A stretch of DNA of 64,000 bases from Prevotella pectinovora (GTDB lineage: Bacteria > Bacteroidota > Bacteroidia > Bacteroidales > Bacteroidaceae), in NCBI RefSeq assembly GCF_000834015.1, contig NZ_JXQI01000021.1, positions 1 to 64,000 on the forward strand. Direction: 5' to 3'. A program made the translations under genes and the position numbers. Shown here in pieces: positions 17,014 to 26,268 of this stretch. The stretch's first letter is position 1; every line of letters starts with the position of its first letter. The notes under the pieces are model-generated. The model was not told where the DNA came from. It worked only from the letters and a program-made list of their open reading frames with translations, and searched no databases.

Positions 17014-18951
17014 ATGGATATAAAGAATAATCATAGCCATAATCCCCATGCATGTGCAGGAGTAGGATGTGACACTGACGGATGGAGCGGTCTTTTCAAC
17101 TACTCCCGCCGTGAAGCCCATGAGGTGAATGTCGGCGACACACCGCTTGGTGGCGACAATCCCATCCGTGTGCAGTCTATGACCACCACTCCCACTGCCG
17201 ACACCGAGGCATGTGTGGATCAGGCAAAACGTATCATTGAGGCTGGCGGAGAATACGTGCGTCTCACCACTCAGGGAGTGAGAGAGGCAGAGAATCTCAA
17301 GAACATCAACGCCCGTCTCCGTGAGGAGGGCATCACTACGCCGCTCGTTGCCGACGTGCATTTCAATCCTCATGTAGCCGATGTAGCGGCGCTGTATGCA
17401 GAGAAGGTGCGTGTAAATCCCGGAAACTATGTTGACCCGGCGCGCACATTCAAGAAACTGGAATATACCGACGAGGAATATGCCGAGGAACTGAAGAAGA
17501 TAGAGAAGCAGTTCGTGCCGTTTCTCAATATCTGCCGTGAGCACCACACTGCCGTGCGCATCGGAGTGAACCACGGTTCGCTCTCCGACCGCATCATGTC
17601 TCGCTATGGCGACACACCGGCAGGCATCGTGGAGAGCTGCATGGAGTTTCTGCGCATCTGCAAGCGTGAAGACTTCAAGGATGTAGTGATCTCCATCAAG
17701 GCGAGCAACACGGTGGTAATGGTGGAGTCTGTACGCTTGTTGGTTGACACCATGCGCCGTGAGCAGATGGACTATCCGCTGCATCTGGGAGTGACAGAGG
17801 CTGGCGAAGGCGAGGATGGAAGGATAAAGAGTGCCGTGGGTATCGGAGCGCTGCTCGCCGACGGTATCGGCGACACCATACGTGTATCGCTCAGCGAGGA
17901 GCCGGAGGCTGAGATTCCTGTAGCCCGTCATCTCGTGGACTATATCACGAAGCGTGCCGGCCATACTCTCATCCCAGGCCGGGTATACGACAAGTTCAAC
18001 TGGGTATCTCCTGAGCGCCGCACCACGGTTCCCGTGGAGAATATCGGCGGCGACAACCTGCCTGTGGTGATAAGCAGCAGAATCCATGGCGATGAGGCTC
18101 CGGCTGCAAATGCCAACCCCGACCTCACCCCCGACTATCTATATATGGGAGCGAAACTCCCGGAGAACAAGGTGGAAGGTCAGAAGTATATCGTTGACTT
18201 CAATGTCTACGCACAGATTTCAGAGGAGCAGCGCCACAACGTGTTCCCGATATTCCCATACAATGCCATCCCGTTCCTGAGCGGAGTGGAAGCGCCGCTC
18301 AAGTTCCTTGTGTTGCCATACGGAGCGCCGAGCGCCGAATATATCCCATGCCTGAAGGCGCATCCGGAGATTGTCGTCATCAGCGTGAGCAACAATGTGA
18401 ACCGCCTTGGCGAGCAGCGTGCTCTCGTGCATGAACTTATGACTGAGGGCGTAGCAAATCCAGTGGTGTTCTGCCAGATGTATTCCCACAGTCAGGAGGA
18501 GAAAGGCGACTTCCAGCTTGAGGCTGCAGCCGACATGGGCGCTCTGATGTTCGACGGACTCACCGACGGTGTGTGGCTCATGAACAACGGTACTCTCTCT
18601 GATGCCGACATCGACGCCACGGCATTCGGAATTCTCCAGGCAGCCCGCCTGCGCACCACCAAGACGGAGTATATCTCTTGTCCCGGTTGCGGAAGGACTC
18701 TCTACGACCTTCGTGCCACCATCGCCCGCATCAAGGAGGCTACAAAAGACATGAAGGGACTGAAGATCGGCATCATGGGATGCATCGTGAACGGTCCCGG
18801 CGAGATGGCAGATGCCGACTACGGTTATGTGGGAGCCGGCAGGGGCAAGATTTCCCTGTATCGCCGCAAGGAGTGTGTGGAGAAGAATATACCCGAAGAA
18901 GAGGCAGTGGAGAAGCTCCTGCAGCTTATCAGAAGCGACATAAAGGAATAA
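17014..18951 (+). CDS. ispG: 4-hydroxy-3-methylbut-2-enyl diphosphate synthase (long form)
   Basis: IspG (GcpE) converts MEcPP to HMBPP in the methylerythritol phosphate route to isoprenoids, using a 4Fe-4S cluster. At 645 residues it is far longer than the roughly 370-residue E. coli enzyme. The TIM-barrel part (residues 1 to about 320) is separated from the cluster-binding part (about 545-645) by a large inserted domain. Such a long form is known in Bacteroidetes, Chlamydiae and plants. The cluster cysteines are in ISCPGCGRT and IMGCIVNGPGE. The ATG at 17014 fits the preceding 48-bp spacer from purE. Confidence 0.95.
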   Translation: MDIKNNHSHNPHACAGVGCDTDGWSGLFNYSRREAHEVNVGDTPLGGDNPIRVQSMTTTPTADTEACVDQAKRIIEAGGEYVRLTTQGVREAENLKNINARLREEGITTPLVADVHFNPHVADVAALYAEKVRVNPGNYVDPARTFKKLEYTDEEYAEELKKIEKQFVPFLNICREHHTAVRIGVNHGSLSDRIMSRYGDTPAGIVESCMEFLRICKREDFKDVVISIKASNTVVMVESVRLLVDTMRREQMDYPLHLGVTEAGEGEDGRIKSAVGIGALLADGIGDTIRVSLSEEPEAEIPVARHLVDYITKRAGHTLIPGRVYDKFNWVSPERRTTVPVENIGGDNLPVVISSRIHGDEAPAANANPDLTPDYLYMGAKLPENKVEGQKYIVDFNVYAQISEEQRHNVFPIFPYNAIPFLSGVEAPLKFLVLPYGAPSAEYIPCLKAHPEIVVISVSNNVNRLGEQRALVHELMTEGVANPVVFCQMYSHSQEEKGDFQLEAAADMGALMFDGLTDGVWLMNNGTLSDADIDATAFGILQAARLRTTKTEYISCPGCGRTLYDLRATIARIKEATKDMKGLKIGIMGCIVNGPGEMADADYGYVGAGRGKISLYRRKECVEKNIPEEEAVEKLLQLIRSDIKE

Positions 18952-19029
18952 TGCGATGATGCTTTCCTTTTTGCGGGAGGGCGACAACTCTTCCCGCATG
19001 CCTCAAACGACAACTATATACAGATTATA

Positions 19030-20538
19030 ATGAGTTTAACAAAGATAATACGAGGAGCGTTCGTCTCCCGTCAGAAGGAGATAGAGCGATACGACAAGGA
19101 GGCAGAGGCACTGCAGATGGAAGTGCTCCACTATCTCATGAGCAATGCCAAGCACACCGAGTATGGACGCAAGTATTCCTTCGGAGCCGTAGGCTCATAC
19201 TCTGATTACGCCAGTCATGTTCCGGTGAACACCTACGAGGAACTCAAGGGTTACATCGACCGTATGCGCCACGGCGAGTGCGACCTGTTGTGGAAAGGAA
19301 GCGTGAAATGGTATGCCAAATCCTCTGGCACCACCAACGACAAGAGCAAGTTCATACCCGTTAGCCACGACGGTCTGCAGCATGTGCATTATGCCGGAGG
19401 CAAGGATGCCGTGGCTCTGTATCTGCGCAACAATCCCGACAGCCGCCTCTTCGACGGCAAGAGCCTTATCCTTGGCGGAAGCCACTCGCCCAACTATGGC
19501 GTGGCAGACTCGCTTGTGGGCGACCTCAGTGCTATCCTCATAGAGAACATCAATCCGCTTGCCAACCTCGTACGTGTGCCCAAGAAAGCCACGGCTCTCC
19601 TTTCTGACTTCGAGATAAAGCGTGACCGAATAGCCAGGGAGACGATAAACAAGAATGTGACGAACATCAGCGGTGTGCCGTCGTGGATGCTCTCCGTACT
19701 CACCAGAGTGATGGAGCTCACCGGCAAGAAGCATCTTGAGGAGGTGTGGCCGAATCTTGAGGTGTTCTTCCATGGCGGTGTGGCGTTCACTCCATACCGC
19801 AAGCAGTATGAACAGCTCATCACCTCGCCAAACATGCACTATATGGAGACATACAATGCCAGCGAGGGATTCTTCGGACTGCAAGACGACCCTGCCGACA
19901 AGTCGATGCTCCTGATGATAGACTATGGTGTGTTCTATGAATTCATCCCTATGGACGAGTTCGACAAGGATAATCCTACCGTCGTGCCGCTCTGGGGAGT
20001 GGAGACAAACAAGAACTATGCGATGCTCATCTCCACCTCGTGCGGACTGTGGAGATATGTCATCGGCGACACCGTGAGCTTCACGTCCACAAATCCATAC
20101 AAGTTTGTCATCACCGGCCGCACCAAGCATTTCATCAATGCCTTCGGTGAGGAGCTCATCGTTGACAATGCGGAGAAGGGACTCGCATACGCCTGTGAGC
20201 AGACAGGAGCCGAGGTGCTGGAATATACCGCCGCTCCGGTATTTATGGACGACAATGCCAAATGCCGCCATCAGTGGCTGATAGAATTCTCCAAGGAGCC
20301 TGCCGACCTCGACAAGTTCACGGAGCTGCTCGACAAGAAGCTGCAGGAGATAAACAGCGACTACGAGGCGAAACGCTACAAGAACATCACGCTGCAGCAT
20401 CTGGAGATAGTGAAGGCGCGCAAAGACCTTTTCAACGACTGGCTCAAGTCGAAGGGAAAGCTCGGCGGACAGCATAAGGTGCCGCGCCTGAGCAACAGCC
20501 GCAAGCACATCGACGAACTGCTGAAGATGAACGGCTGA
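19030..20538 (+). CDS. GH3 family acyl-adenylate-forming protein
   Basis: The 502-residue protein resembles the GH3 auxin-responsive promoter family, ANL-like enzymes that in plants conjugate hormones to amino acids. It has the phosphate-binding loop YAKSSGTTNDKSKFIPVS (about residues 95-112), ETYNASEGFFG near 275-285, and LISTSCGLWRYVIGDTVSFT near 336-355. Bacteroidetes commonly carry one such gene, but its substrate there is unknown to me. It may activate a carboxylic acid. It lies 78 bp after ispG and 81 bp before the next lipoprotein gene. Confidence 0.88.
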   Translation: MSLTKIIRGAFVSRQKEIERYDKEAEALQMEVLHYLMSNAKHTEYGRKYSFGAVGSYSDYASHVPVNTYEELKGYIDRMRHGECDLLWKGSVKWYAKSSGTTNDKSKFIPVSHDGLQHVHYAGGKDAVALYLRNNPDSRLFDGKSLILGGSHSPNYGVADSLVGDLSAILIENINPLANLVRVPKKATALLSDFEIKRDRIARETINKNVTNISGVPSWMLSVLTRVMELTGKKHLEEVWPNLEVFFHGGVAFTPYRKQYEQLITSPNMHYMETYNASEGFFGLQDDPADKSMLLMIDYGVFYEFIPMDEFDKDNPTVVPLWGVETNKNYAMLISTSCGLWRYVIGDTVSFTSTNPYKFVITGRTKHFINAFGEELIVDNAEKGLAYACEQTGAEVLEYTAAPVFMDDNAKCRHQWLIEFSKEPADLDKFTELLDKKLQEINSDYEAKRYKNITLQHLEIVKARKDLFNDWLKSKGKLGGQHKVPRLSNSRKHIDELLKMNG

Positions 20539-20619
20539 CGCATGCTCCGCCTTCCACAGGCATGGCATCTTCGGGATGAAGACAAGACCTATGTGGCAGC
20601 GGCGCAATGAGCACAAACA

Positions 20620-22704
20620 ATGACACATATTATATATATGATATACAGAAGAGCAAACGACTTTTTGAGAAATACCATTCTGCATTCCTTCTCTCTTGAG
20701 AAACAGGGATGGCTGCCGGCATGCCTGGTCTTGCTGACCATCACTTCGCTGCTCTCGTCTTGTGCAAAGATGGGACAGCCCGACGGAGGATGGTTCGACG
20801 AGATGCCTCCACGCATCATCGGCTGCACTCCGGCCGACAAGGGAGTGGGGGTGAAGGCGAAGAAAATATCCATCCTCTTCGATGAGTTCATCCAGGTGGA
20901 CAATCCCACGGAGAAGGTGGTGGTGTCGCCGCCACAGCTCGAAACGCCGGAGATAAAGGGTGCCGGAAAGAAGATTGTGGTGGAACTGAAAGACTCGCTG
21001 AAGCCCAACACCACCTATACCATCGACTTCTCTGATGCCATCTCCGACATGAACGAGGGCAATCCTCTGGGCAACTACACCTACAGTTTCTCCACCAGCG
21101 ACCACATCGACACGCTTGAGGTGGCAGGAAACGTGGTCAACGCCCAGAATCTGGAACCGGTGAAGGGTATCCTCGTGGGACTCTATGCCGTTGGCGATGA
21201 GGCTCTCACCGAGGGCAACTTGCTGAAGGGCTATAATGCCGCCGCCGACGGAAAGTCGCTCGACCCCTTTCTCTCGCAGCCTCTGCTCCGCGTTTCGCGC
21301 ACCGACAGTCGCGGACGTTTCGTGGTGCGTGGCGTGGCTCCCGGCAGATACCGGGTGGTGGCGCTGCAGGATGCCGACGGCAACTACTTCTTCAGTCAGA
21401 AGAGCGAGATGATAGCCTTCTCGGATGATGTGATAGAACCGAAATTCACTGGGGCGGTACGCCAGGACACCATCTGGCGCGACTCCCTGCATATCGACTC
21501 CATCCGTTCCGTGGGATATACGCGGTTCATCCCCGACGACATCGTGCTGAGGGCATTCACAGAGACACAGACCGACCGCTTCTTCCTAAAGGTGGAGCGC
21601 AAGGACCCTCGTCTCTTCACCGTATTCTTCAGCGGCGGTGATGCAAACCTGCCTGTGGTGAAGGGACTGAACTTCAACAGCGACGATGCTTTCATAGTGG
21701 AACATTCGCTGCTGAACGATACCGTGAGCTATTGGCTGCGCGACACGGCGCTCGTAAACCAGGACACGCTGACTCTGCAACTATCGTATATGGCTACTGA
21801 TACGCTCGGAAATCTCTCCCTCACCACCGACACGCTGGATGTGCTCTCCAAGGTGTCGTATGAAAAGCGGCAGAAAGACCGTGAGCGGAAATATGAGGAA
21901 TGGAAAAAGCAGCAGGACAAGGCGAAGAAGCGTGGCAAGGAATATCAGGAGCAGATGCCTATCGAACTGCTGGAACCTAAATACAATGTTGCCACATATC
22001 TCGACCCGGACAGGAACATCACCGTGGAGATGCCTACGCCGTTGGCACGCATCGACACCTCGATGATTCATCTCTATGCCCGTCACGACACGCTGTGGTA
22101 TCGCTCCAAGTTCATTTTCAGAGAGCGGAAGAAGGTGGCGCGCTCGTATGAGCTGATAGGGGAGTGGAGACCAGGCGTGGAATACAGTCTGGAAATCGAC
22201 TCCACTGCATTCGTTGACATCTACGGAGCGCCTTCGCCGGAATACAAACAGGGATTCAAGGTGAAGCCGGAAGACGAATACGGCACGCTGCTCGTCAATA
22301 TCAGCGCTCCTGACGACACGCTGCCAATGGTGGCACAGCTGCTCGACGCCAACGACAAACCGGTGAAGGCGGTGGCTGTGAGTGGCGGAGTGGCTGAATT
22401 CTTCTATGTCAACCCCGGCACGTATTATCTGAGGATGTTCACAGACACCAACGGCAACGGCGAATGGGACACGGGGTCTTATGTCGACGGCAGGCAGGCT
22501 GAGGCTACATACTATTATCCGGAGAGTATAGAATGCAAGGCGAAATGGGACATCACGCTGTCGTGGACTCCCGACTCCCGTGATGCTGCCCACCAGAAAC
22601 CGTATGCCATCACCAAGCAGAAGCCGGAACAGGACAAGACCATCAAGCGCCGCAACGCTGAAAGGGCTAAGAAGCTCGGCATCAGCTACGACGGCAGACA
22701 GTGA
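20620..22704 (+). CDS. Ig-like domain lipoprotein
   Basis: This 694-residue protein has an N-terminal signal with a lipobox ending LLSSC (Cys near residue 48 from the first ATG; 42 if the ATG at 20638 is used). It is therefore probably an outer-membrane lipoprotein. After the Cys comes an Ig-like (Big_5 type) domain, PPRIIGCTPADKG to YSFSTSDHIDT, about residues 61-167. A carboxypeptidase-regulatory-like beta domain follows (about 170-260), then a long beta-rich region with a charged Lys/Glu-rich stretch near 415-440. No enzymatic motif is visible. Proteins of this layout are common in Bacteroidetes and of unknown role. Confidence 0.85.
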   Translation: MTHIIYMIYRRANDFLRNTILHSFSLEKQGWLPACLVLLTITSLLSSCAKMGQPDGGWFDEMPPRIIGCTPADKGVGVKAKKISILFDEFIQVDNPTEKVVVSPPQLETPEIKGAGKKIVVELKDSLKPNTTYTIDFSDAISDMNEGNPLGNYTYSFSTSDHIDTLEVAGNVVNAQNLEPVKGILVGLYAVGDEALTEGNLLKGYNAAADGKSLDPFLSQPLLRVSRTDSRGRFVVRGVAPGRYRVVALQDADGNYFFSQKSEMIAFSDDVIEPKFTGAVRQDTIWRDSLHIDSIRSVGYTRFIPDDIVLRAFTETQTDRFFLKVERKDPRLFTVFFSGGDANLPVVKGLNFNSDDAFIVEHSLLNDTVSYWLRDTALVNQDTLTLQLSYMATDTLGNLSLTTDTLDVLSKVSYEKRQKDRERKYEEWKKQQDKAKKRGKEYQEQMPIELLEPKYNVATYLDPDRNITVEMPTPLARIDTSMIHLYARHDTLWYRSKFIFRERKKVARSYELIGEWRPGVEYSLEIDSTAFVDIYGAPSPEYKQGFKVKPEDEYGTLLVNISAPDDTLPMVAQLLDANDKPVKAVAVSGGVAEFFYVNPGTYYLRMFTDTNGNGEWDTGSYVDGRQAEATYYYPESIECKAKWDITLSWTPDSRDAAHQKPYAITKQKPEQDKTIKRRNAERAKKLGISYDGRQ

Positions 22705-22746
22705 GTGGAATCTTGATAGACACAACTTATTAACAACATTATCATC

Positions 22747-23562
22747 ATGAAAAGATTTCGTCGAATAATGATAGTCGTGGCAATGGTCATGGCATCATGC
22801 ACAATGGCATCGGCGCAGTGCTCGTTTCGCAACACAGCATTCAAGTCGGGCGAGTTCCTGTCATACAACCTCTACTACAACTGGAAATTCGTATGGGTAA
22901 AGGCCGGCACCGCCAGTATGTATACCGTAGAGAGCACATACAAGGGAAAGAGTGCCTATAGGTCGAGCCTCACCACAAGGGGCAACAACAAGGTAGACAA
23001 TATGTTCGTGCTTCGCGACACGCTGCTCTGCTACTCTTCAAAGGAACTCGAACCGCTGTATTTCAGAAAGGGAGCACGTGAAGGAAAGCGGTATACCGTG
23101 GACGAGGTGTTCTACTCCTATCCCGGCGGCAAACCGCATCTGCGCTGCCATCGTCAGCGCAACGACGGTTCTCACTTATGGAAGAACCTCACTCCCGGCA
23201 ATTGTGTGTTCGACATGATGAACATCTTCATGAGGGCACGCTCCTTCAGTTCGGCAAATTGGAAGAAGGGTCATGTCGTAGACTTCCCTATTGCCGACGG
23301 CAAGGGCACCACACCGGCTCGTCTGCGTTTCAACGGTACTACAAAGGTGAAGGCAGACAACGGCAAGAAATACCGCTGCGTGGAGCTCTCGTATCTGGAG
23401 TATGAGGACAGGAAATGGAAGGAGATAGTGCGCTTCTACGTCACCGACGACCAGAACCACGTGCCTATCCGTCTCGACATGTTCCTCAAGTTCGGCAGTG
23501 CGAAAGCATTCCTCACCAGCATGAAGGGTGTGAGAAACCCCATCTCTTCGCTTGTGAAATGA
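22747..23562 (+). CDS. DUF3108 domain protein, exported
   Basis: The 271-residue protein has a signal peptide (residues 1-24, ending ASAQ) and a beta-rich body matching the DUF3108 pattern. It opens with GEFLSYNLYYNWKFVWVKAGTASM and later has TTKVKADNGKKYRCVEL and VPIRLDMFLKFGSAKAFL. It should be periplasmic or attached to the inner face of the outer membrane. It follows the Ig-like lipoprotein by 42 bp and may share its transcript. The function of the family is not established. Confidence 0.85.
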   Translation: MKRFRRIMIVVAMVMASCTMASAQCSFRNTAFKSGEFLSYNLYYNWKFVWVKAGTASMYTVESTYKGKSAYRSSLTTRGNNKVDNMFVLRDTLLCYSSKELEPLYFRKGAREGKRYTVDEVFYSYPGGKPHLRCHRQRNDGSHLWKNLTPGNCVFDMMNIFMRARSFSSANWKKGHVVDFPIADGKGTTPARLRFNGTTKVKADNGKKYRCVELSYLEYEDRKWKEIVRFYVTDDQNHVPIRLDMFLKFGSAKAFLTSMKGVRNPISSLVK

Positions 23563-23621
23563 CAGGCTGAAGATGCCTTGTACTGACATACAGGCGATAA
23601 TCAGACAGCTAAGAGTAATCG

Positions 23622-24041
23622 TCCCTCCCCTACGGGGGAGGTTAGGTGGGGGCTGAAGTTATAGACAAAGTAGACAGTCTATACCTTGCTGATGTCATAG
23701 GCAGTGTTTCTTCGGTTATTGTCATTAGCCCCCTCTCGTTCTCCCCCGTTGGACAACCCATCCTAGCCTTCCCAAAGGGAAGGAACAAGTTACTCAGTAT
23801 ATTACCATCAGCCCCCCACCTAGCCTCCCCCGAAGGGGAGGGACAGTTACTATTACTATTGATAACCCTTTGATAATCTGATAACTACAAACGATAATCA
23901 TGCAGCCAATGGTATCTGTCCCTCCCCTACGGGGGAGGCTAGGTGGGGGCTGATGTCAGTATTCTGAGTAACTTATCCCTTCCCTTTGGGAAGGTTAGGA
24001 TGGGTTATCTTTCGGGGGAGGCTAGGTGGGGGCTGATGTGT
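23622..24041. repeat. Foldback element family B, copy 1 with flanking fragments
   Basis: The complete copy spans 23755-24006 (252 bp). It begins AACCCATCCTAGCCTTCCC and ends with the inverse GGGAAGGTTAGGATGGGTT. Each arm, about 95 bp, carries two hairpin cores, CCTTCCCTTTGGGAAGG and CCTCCCCTACGGGGGAGG, and a roughly 70-bp non-palindromic centre separates the arms. Part-copies flank it at 23622-23660, about 23727-23750 and 24007-24041. The same 252-bp unit recurs at 34563-34814, and a left part is present from 63801 to the window edge. No open reading frame lies inside. Confidence 0.88.
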
Positions 24042-24155
24042 TTAAATTTTTGTCCATCGCCGCAGGTGGATGGACGCATTATTCTCACTGATATATTTAT
24101 TCTGCATTTTCATCTGAAAAAAGCATGGGTATTGTCTATATACTCTATTATTTTT

Positions 24156-24344
24156 AACCCAAATCGGTCATTAGGGCTTGCCTGGATTTTGTCTTTTTAG
24201 AAGGATGGATTTTGTCTGGCTTTTAATGAGTAATAGCAAGCTATTGCGAATTAAAAACAAGCAAAAGACGCCTTATAAAAGACAAAAGACTGCAAGCAGT
24301 TATAAAATACTACCATTGAACGGCCTAATGACCGTTTTGGGTTT
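24156..24344. repeat. Foldback element family A, full copy 2 (reference copy)
   Basis: This 189-bp element starts AACCCAAATCGGTCATTAGG and ends with the inverse CCTAATGACCGTTTTGGGTT. The left arm (GGGCTTGCCTGGATTTTG...) and the reverse complement of the right arm (GCTTGCAGTCTTTTG...) align along most of their length. The centre is a palindrome around AATGAGTAATAGC. The transcript could fold into one long hairpin. It has no coding capacity. Other full copies are at 6157-6340, 42075-42262, 54891-55074 and 55197-55384. Confidence 0.88.
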
Positions 24345-24418
24345 AATAAATTCCGTCATATATGTTGCGATATTTAGGTTTCGTTAGATTTTCCTAAAAA
24401 TTATTCTATTTTTGAACT

Positions 24419-24451
24419 ATTGTGGATTCAATGTTTAATACATATCTTTGC
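24419..24451 (+). promoter_or_regulatory. Promoter of the poly-Asp lipoprotein gene
   Basis: ATTG at 24419-24422 and TATCTTTGC at 24443-24451 are 20 bases apart. The expected start is near 24454, leaving a leader of about 114 bases before the ATG at 24568. Confidence 0.7.
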
Positions 24452-24567
24452 AGCCGAAGGGTAATTAAAATGTTAACCTTTCAGATGAGAACAAAAAACG
24501 GCAAAATGAGTGACATGATGCCACATAATTAACTTACCTATTATCAATAACGAAAAAACAAAACACT

Positions 24568-25620
24568 ATGAAAAGAAACTTCATTTATTCATTTTTCATC
24601 GCACTCGCTTGTTTGGGCTTCGTGGCCTGCGACAGCGATGACAACGACCAGACCAAGAATTTGCCTGAAGGATCTAAGCCTTCTACAAAGTTCACTGTAG
24701 GCAACTGCGAGGATGAGCAGAATGCAAAGGACGCCATAAAGTTGGATGTGAAGACATGGGGTGACGGAAAGACCGACAAGGAGTTCGTGTCTGTCGAACT
24801 GTTTGGCGACGGCCATTTCCTTATCACCACTCCTAATGCCCTCACCGCTCAGAAGCGTGCTGCCGACGGTCCACGCAAGGCGGGCTCTATTCTGAACAGG
24901 AGCAACAAGTCGCCGCTGCTGGCGCGTGTTGGTGAAAACAACGGTACCGACGACATCGACAACGGTCTGTATATATATGGTACATACACACGCGTGAAAG
25001 ACGGAGTGTATAAGTTGAGCAACAACACTATGATTGAAATCAAGGACGGTGCTGTCAAGGGTACGGCAACCGTTACCTACACCAACCGCTATGGCGTGAG
25101 CATCACTATTGTCGTGTCTATCGACTACAACTACCAGCAGGATGCTGCCATGCGCCAGCTCTGCCGTTCGTGGAAATTCGACGAATCTGAGGTTTGGCTC
25201 TATGCTGACGACTTCTGCTTCGGATACGGCAAGCAGTGGATGACATTCGGCAGAGTGCAGCAGGAAATCACTCTCGCGCCTGAGGCTAAGAAGTGGGGAT
25301 TTGATGAGGATGACGTTCTCGAAACTGACGACTGCTGCAAACGCATTGTATTCTCGCCTTGCGGTAGATACATCTGCTTCTTTGCTGACCACGATATCGA
25401 AGTGGGTCGCTGGGAATGGAAAGACATTAAGAACGGTGTGTTGCGCCTGTGGGAGCCTGTTGACCTTGACGACGACGATGATGACGATGATGACTGGGCT
25501 GATGTGACAGTGCGCTTCGACGGCAATCAGATGCATCTATACCAGGACTATATGGACAAGGATGACGGTGTCAAGTTCCGCGTTCTGGGTGTAAGCACTT
25601 TCACTGCAAGATATTATTGA
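24568..25620 (+). CDS. Hypothetical lipoprotein with poly-Asp tract
   Basis: I do not recognise a family with certainty. The 350-residue protein starts with a lipoprotein signal (MKRNFIYSF...LGFVAC, Cys at about residue 21). It then shows a Ser/Asp-rich spacer and a beta-rich body. An unbroken acidic run of about nine Asp (DDDDDDDDD preceding WADV) lies near residues 299-310, and two adjacent Cys (DDCCKR) near residue 252. It is probably surface- or periplasm-exposed. It has its own promoter upstream and a terminator-like hairpin at 25673-25706, so it is monocistronic. The neighbourhood of repeats gives no clue to function. Confidence 0.8.
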   Translation: MKRNFIYSFFIALACLGFVACDSDDNDQTKNLPEGSKPSTKFTVGNCEDEQNAKDAIKLDVKTWGDGKTDKEFVSVELFGDGHFLITTPNALTAQKRAADGPRKAGSILNRSNKSPLLARVGENNGTDDIDNGLYIYGTYTRVKDGVYKLSNNTMIEIKDGAVKGTATVTYTNRYGVSITIVVSIDYNYQQDAAMRQLCRSWKFDESEVWLYADDFCFGYGKQWMTFGRVQQEITLAPEAKKWGFDEDDVLETDDCCKRIVFSPCGRYICFFADHDIEVGRWEWKDIKNGVLRLWEPVDLDDDDDDDDDWADVTVRFDGNQMHLYQDYMDKDDGVKFRVLGVSTFTARYY

Positions 25621-25672
25621 TATCTTAGTTTGTAGCACATGCCGTGATAGTGGCATGTAGAGGATATAGGGC

Positions 25673-25706
25673 GTGTCAAGGCTCGTGACAGCGAGTTTTG
25701 GCACAC
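25673..25706 (+). terminator. Terminator-like hairpin after the lipoprotein gene
   Basis: GTGTCAAGGCTCG pairs with CGAGTTTTG and ACAC, with a 2-base bulge and loop TGACAG, and TTTCTTATTT follows. A second small hairpin (ACATGCC/GGCATGT) lies at 25637-25658. Confidence 0.55.
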
Positions 25707-25744
25707 TTTCTTATTTGCTATATTTTATAACTGCCGTTTTACTA

Positions 25745-25840
25745 TCTGACAAGTTTGTCGTACTTGCATTGAAAGTGAAAGACTGCAAGAAGTCATAAAA
25801 AAATAATGTAAACGTCCTAATGACCGATTGGGGTTAATCC
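25745..25840. repeat. Relic of foldback element family A (right arm)
   Basis: The segment carries the right-arm words AAAGACTGCAAG, AAGTCATAAAA and CCTAATGACCGATTGGGGTT of family A, but the left arm is missing or degraded. Confidence 0.55.
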
Positions 25841-25869
25841 TTGTTTTTCGAGGTGTCAGACTTATGGGC

Positions 25870-25936
25870 AAAAAAAAAGGGGCTCCGCTGAGTCCCAATC
25901 TTTGTTAACCTTAAATCTAATACTATGAAAAACACG
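25870..25936 (-). ncRNA. Candidate 67-nt small RNA
   Basis: On the minus strand a -7 box (TACCTTTGC, 25939-25947) is followed within about 55 bases by a clean intrinsic terminator: a 7-bp stem GGGACTC/GAGCCCC (25879-25896) and then nine U residues. The RNA would be about 67 nt. Between promoter and terminator lies a single-stranded, A/U-rich stretch containing TATTAGATTTAAGG and AACAAAGATTGG. From memory this stretch resembles a motif seen in other Bacteroidales genomes with variable terminator stems, but I could not check that. No open reading frame fits. Confidence 0.55.
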
Positions 25937-25938
25937 AT

Positions 25939-25947
25939 GCAAAGGTA
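25939..25947 (-). promoter_or_regulatory. -7 box of the candidate small RNA
   Basis: TACCTTTGC on the minus strand matches TAnnTTTG exactly. An ATTG lies 19 bases further upstream as a possible -33 element. Confidence 0.6.
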
Positions 25948-26128
25948 TGGATTTTTTGTAAAGTTGCAATACCAAACGGATAATTTTTGCATTTTCCCTA
26001 ATCGTTATTGATGTATGTCAATAGAATTGTGTGCGAGAACAATATTTTTTAGTAAAACAATTTGTCCGGTATATTTTCAAGCAAGCTTGTTGTTCTGTCT
26101 TCGGTTTTAGATAAAATCCTCCCGTTCG

Positions 26129-26188
26129 GAAATGTGAATGCATTCACATTTCTCTCATTTATCCGGATTTTGCATTATCTTTAGATAA
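26129..26188. repeat. Single copy of the palindrome plus -7-like unit
   Basis: A perfect 24-bp palindrome (half-site GAAATGTGAATG, 26129-26152) is followed by TTTTGCATT and then TATCTTTAGATAA (26176-26188). This is the same order as in the 75-bp tandem repeat downstream. The -7-like box has A where G is needed, so it is probably inactive. Confidence 0.7.
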
Positions 26189-26268
26189 CCCGTTGGTGGA
26201 ATTAATTTGATCGATATGAGCAAAAGTTTCCCATATCGCTGATTCTCAGTAAAAACGAGAATTTCTGA

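Noticed and set aside
19195..21492. A 765-codon open frame on the minus strand
   Set aside because: It lies opposite the GH3 gene and the start of the Ig-like lipoprotein gene, both of which have clear family motifs. The minus-strand translation is rich in His, Val, Leu and Arg with no recognisable domain, as expected for antisense of GC-rich third codon positions.
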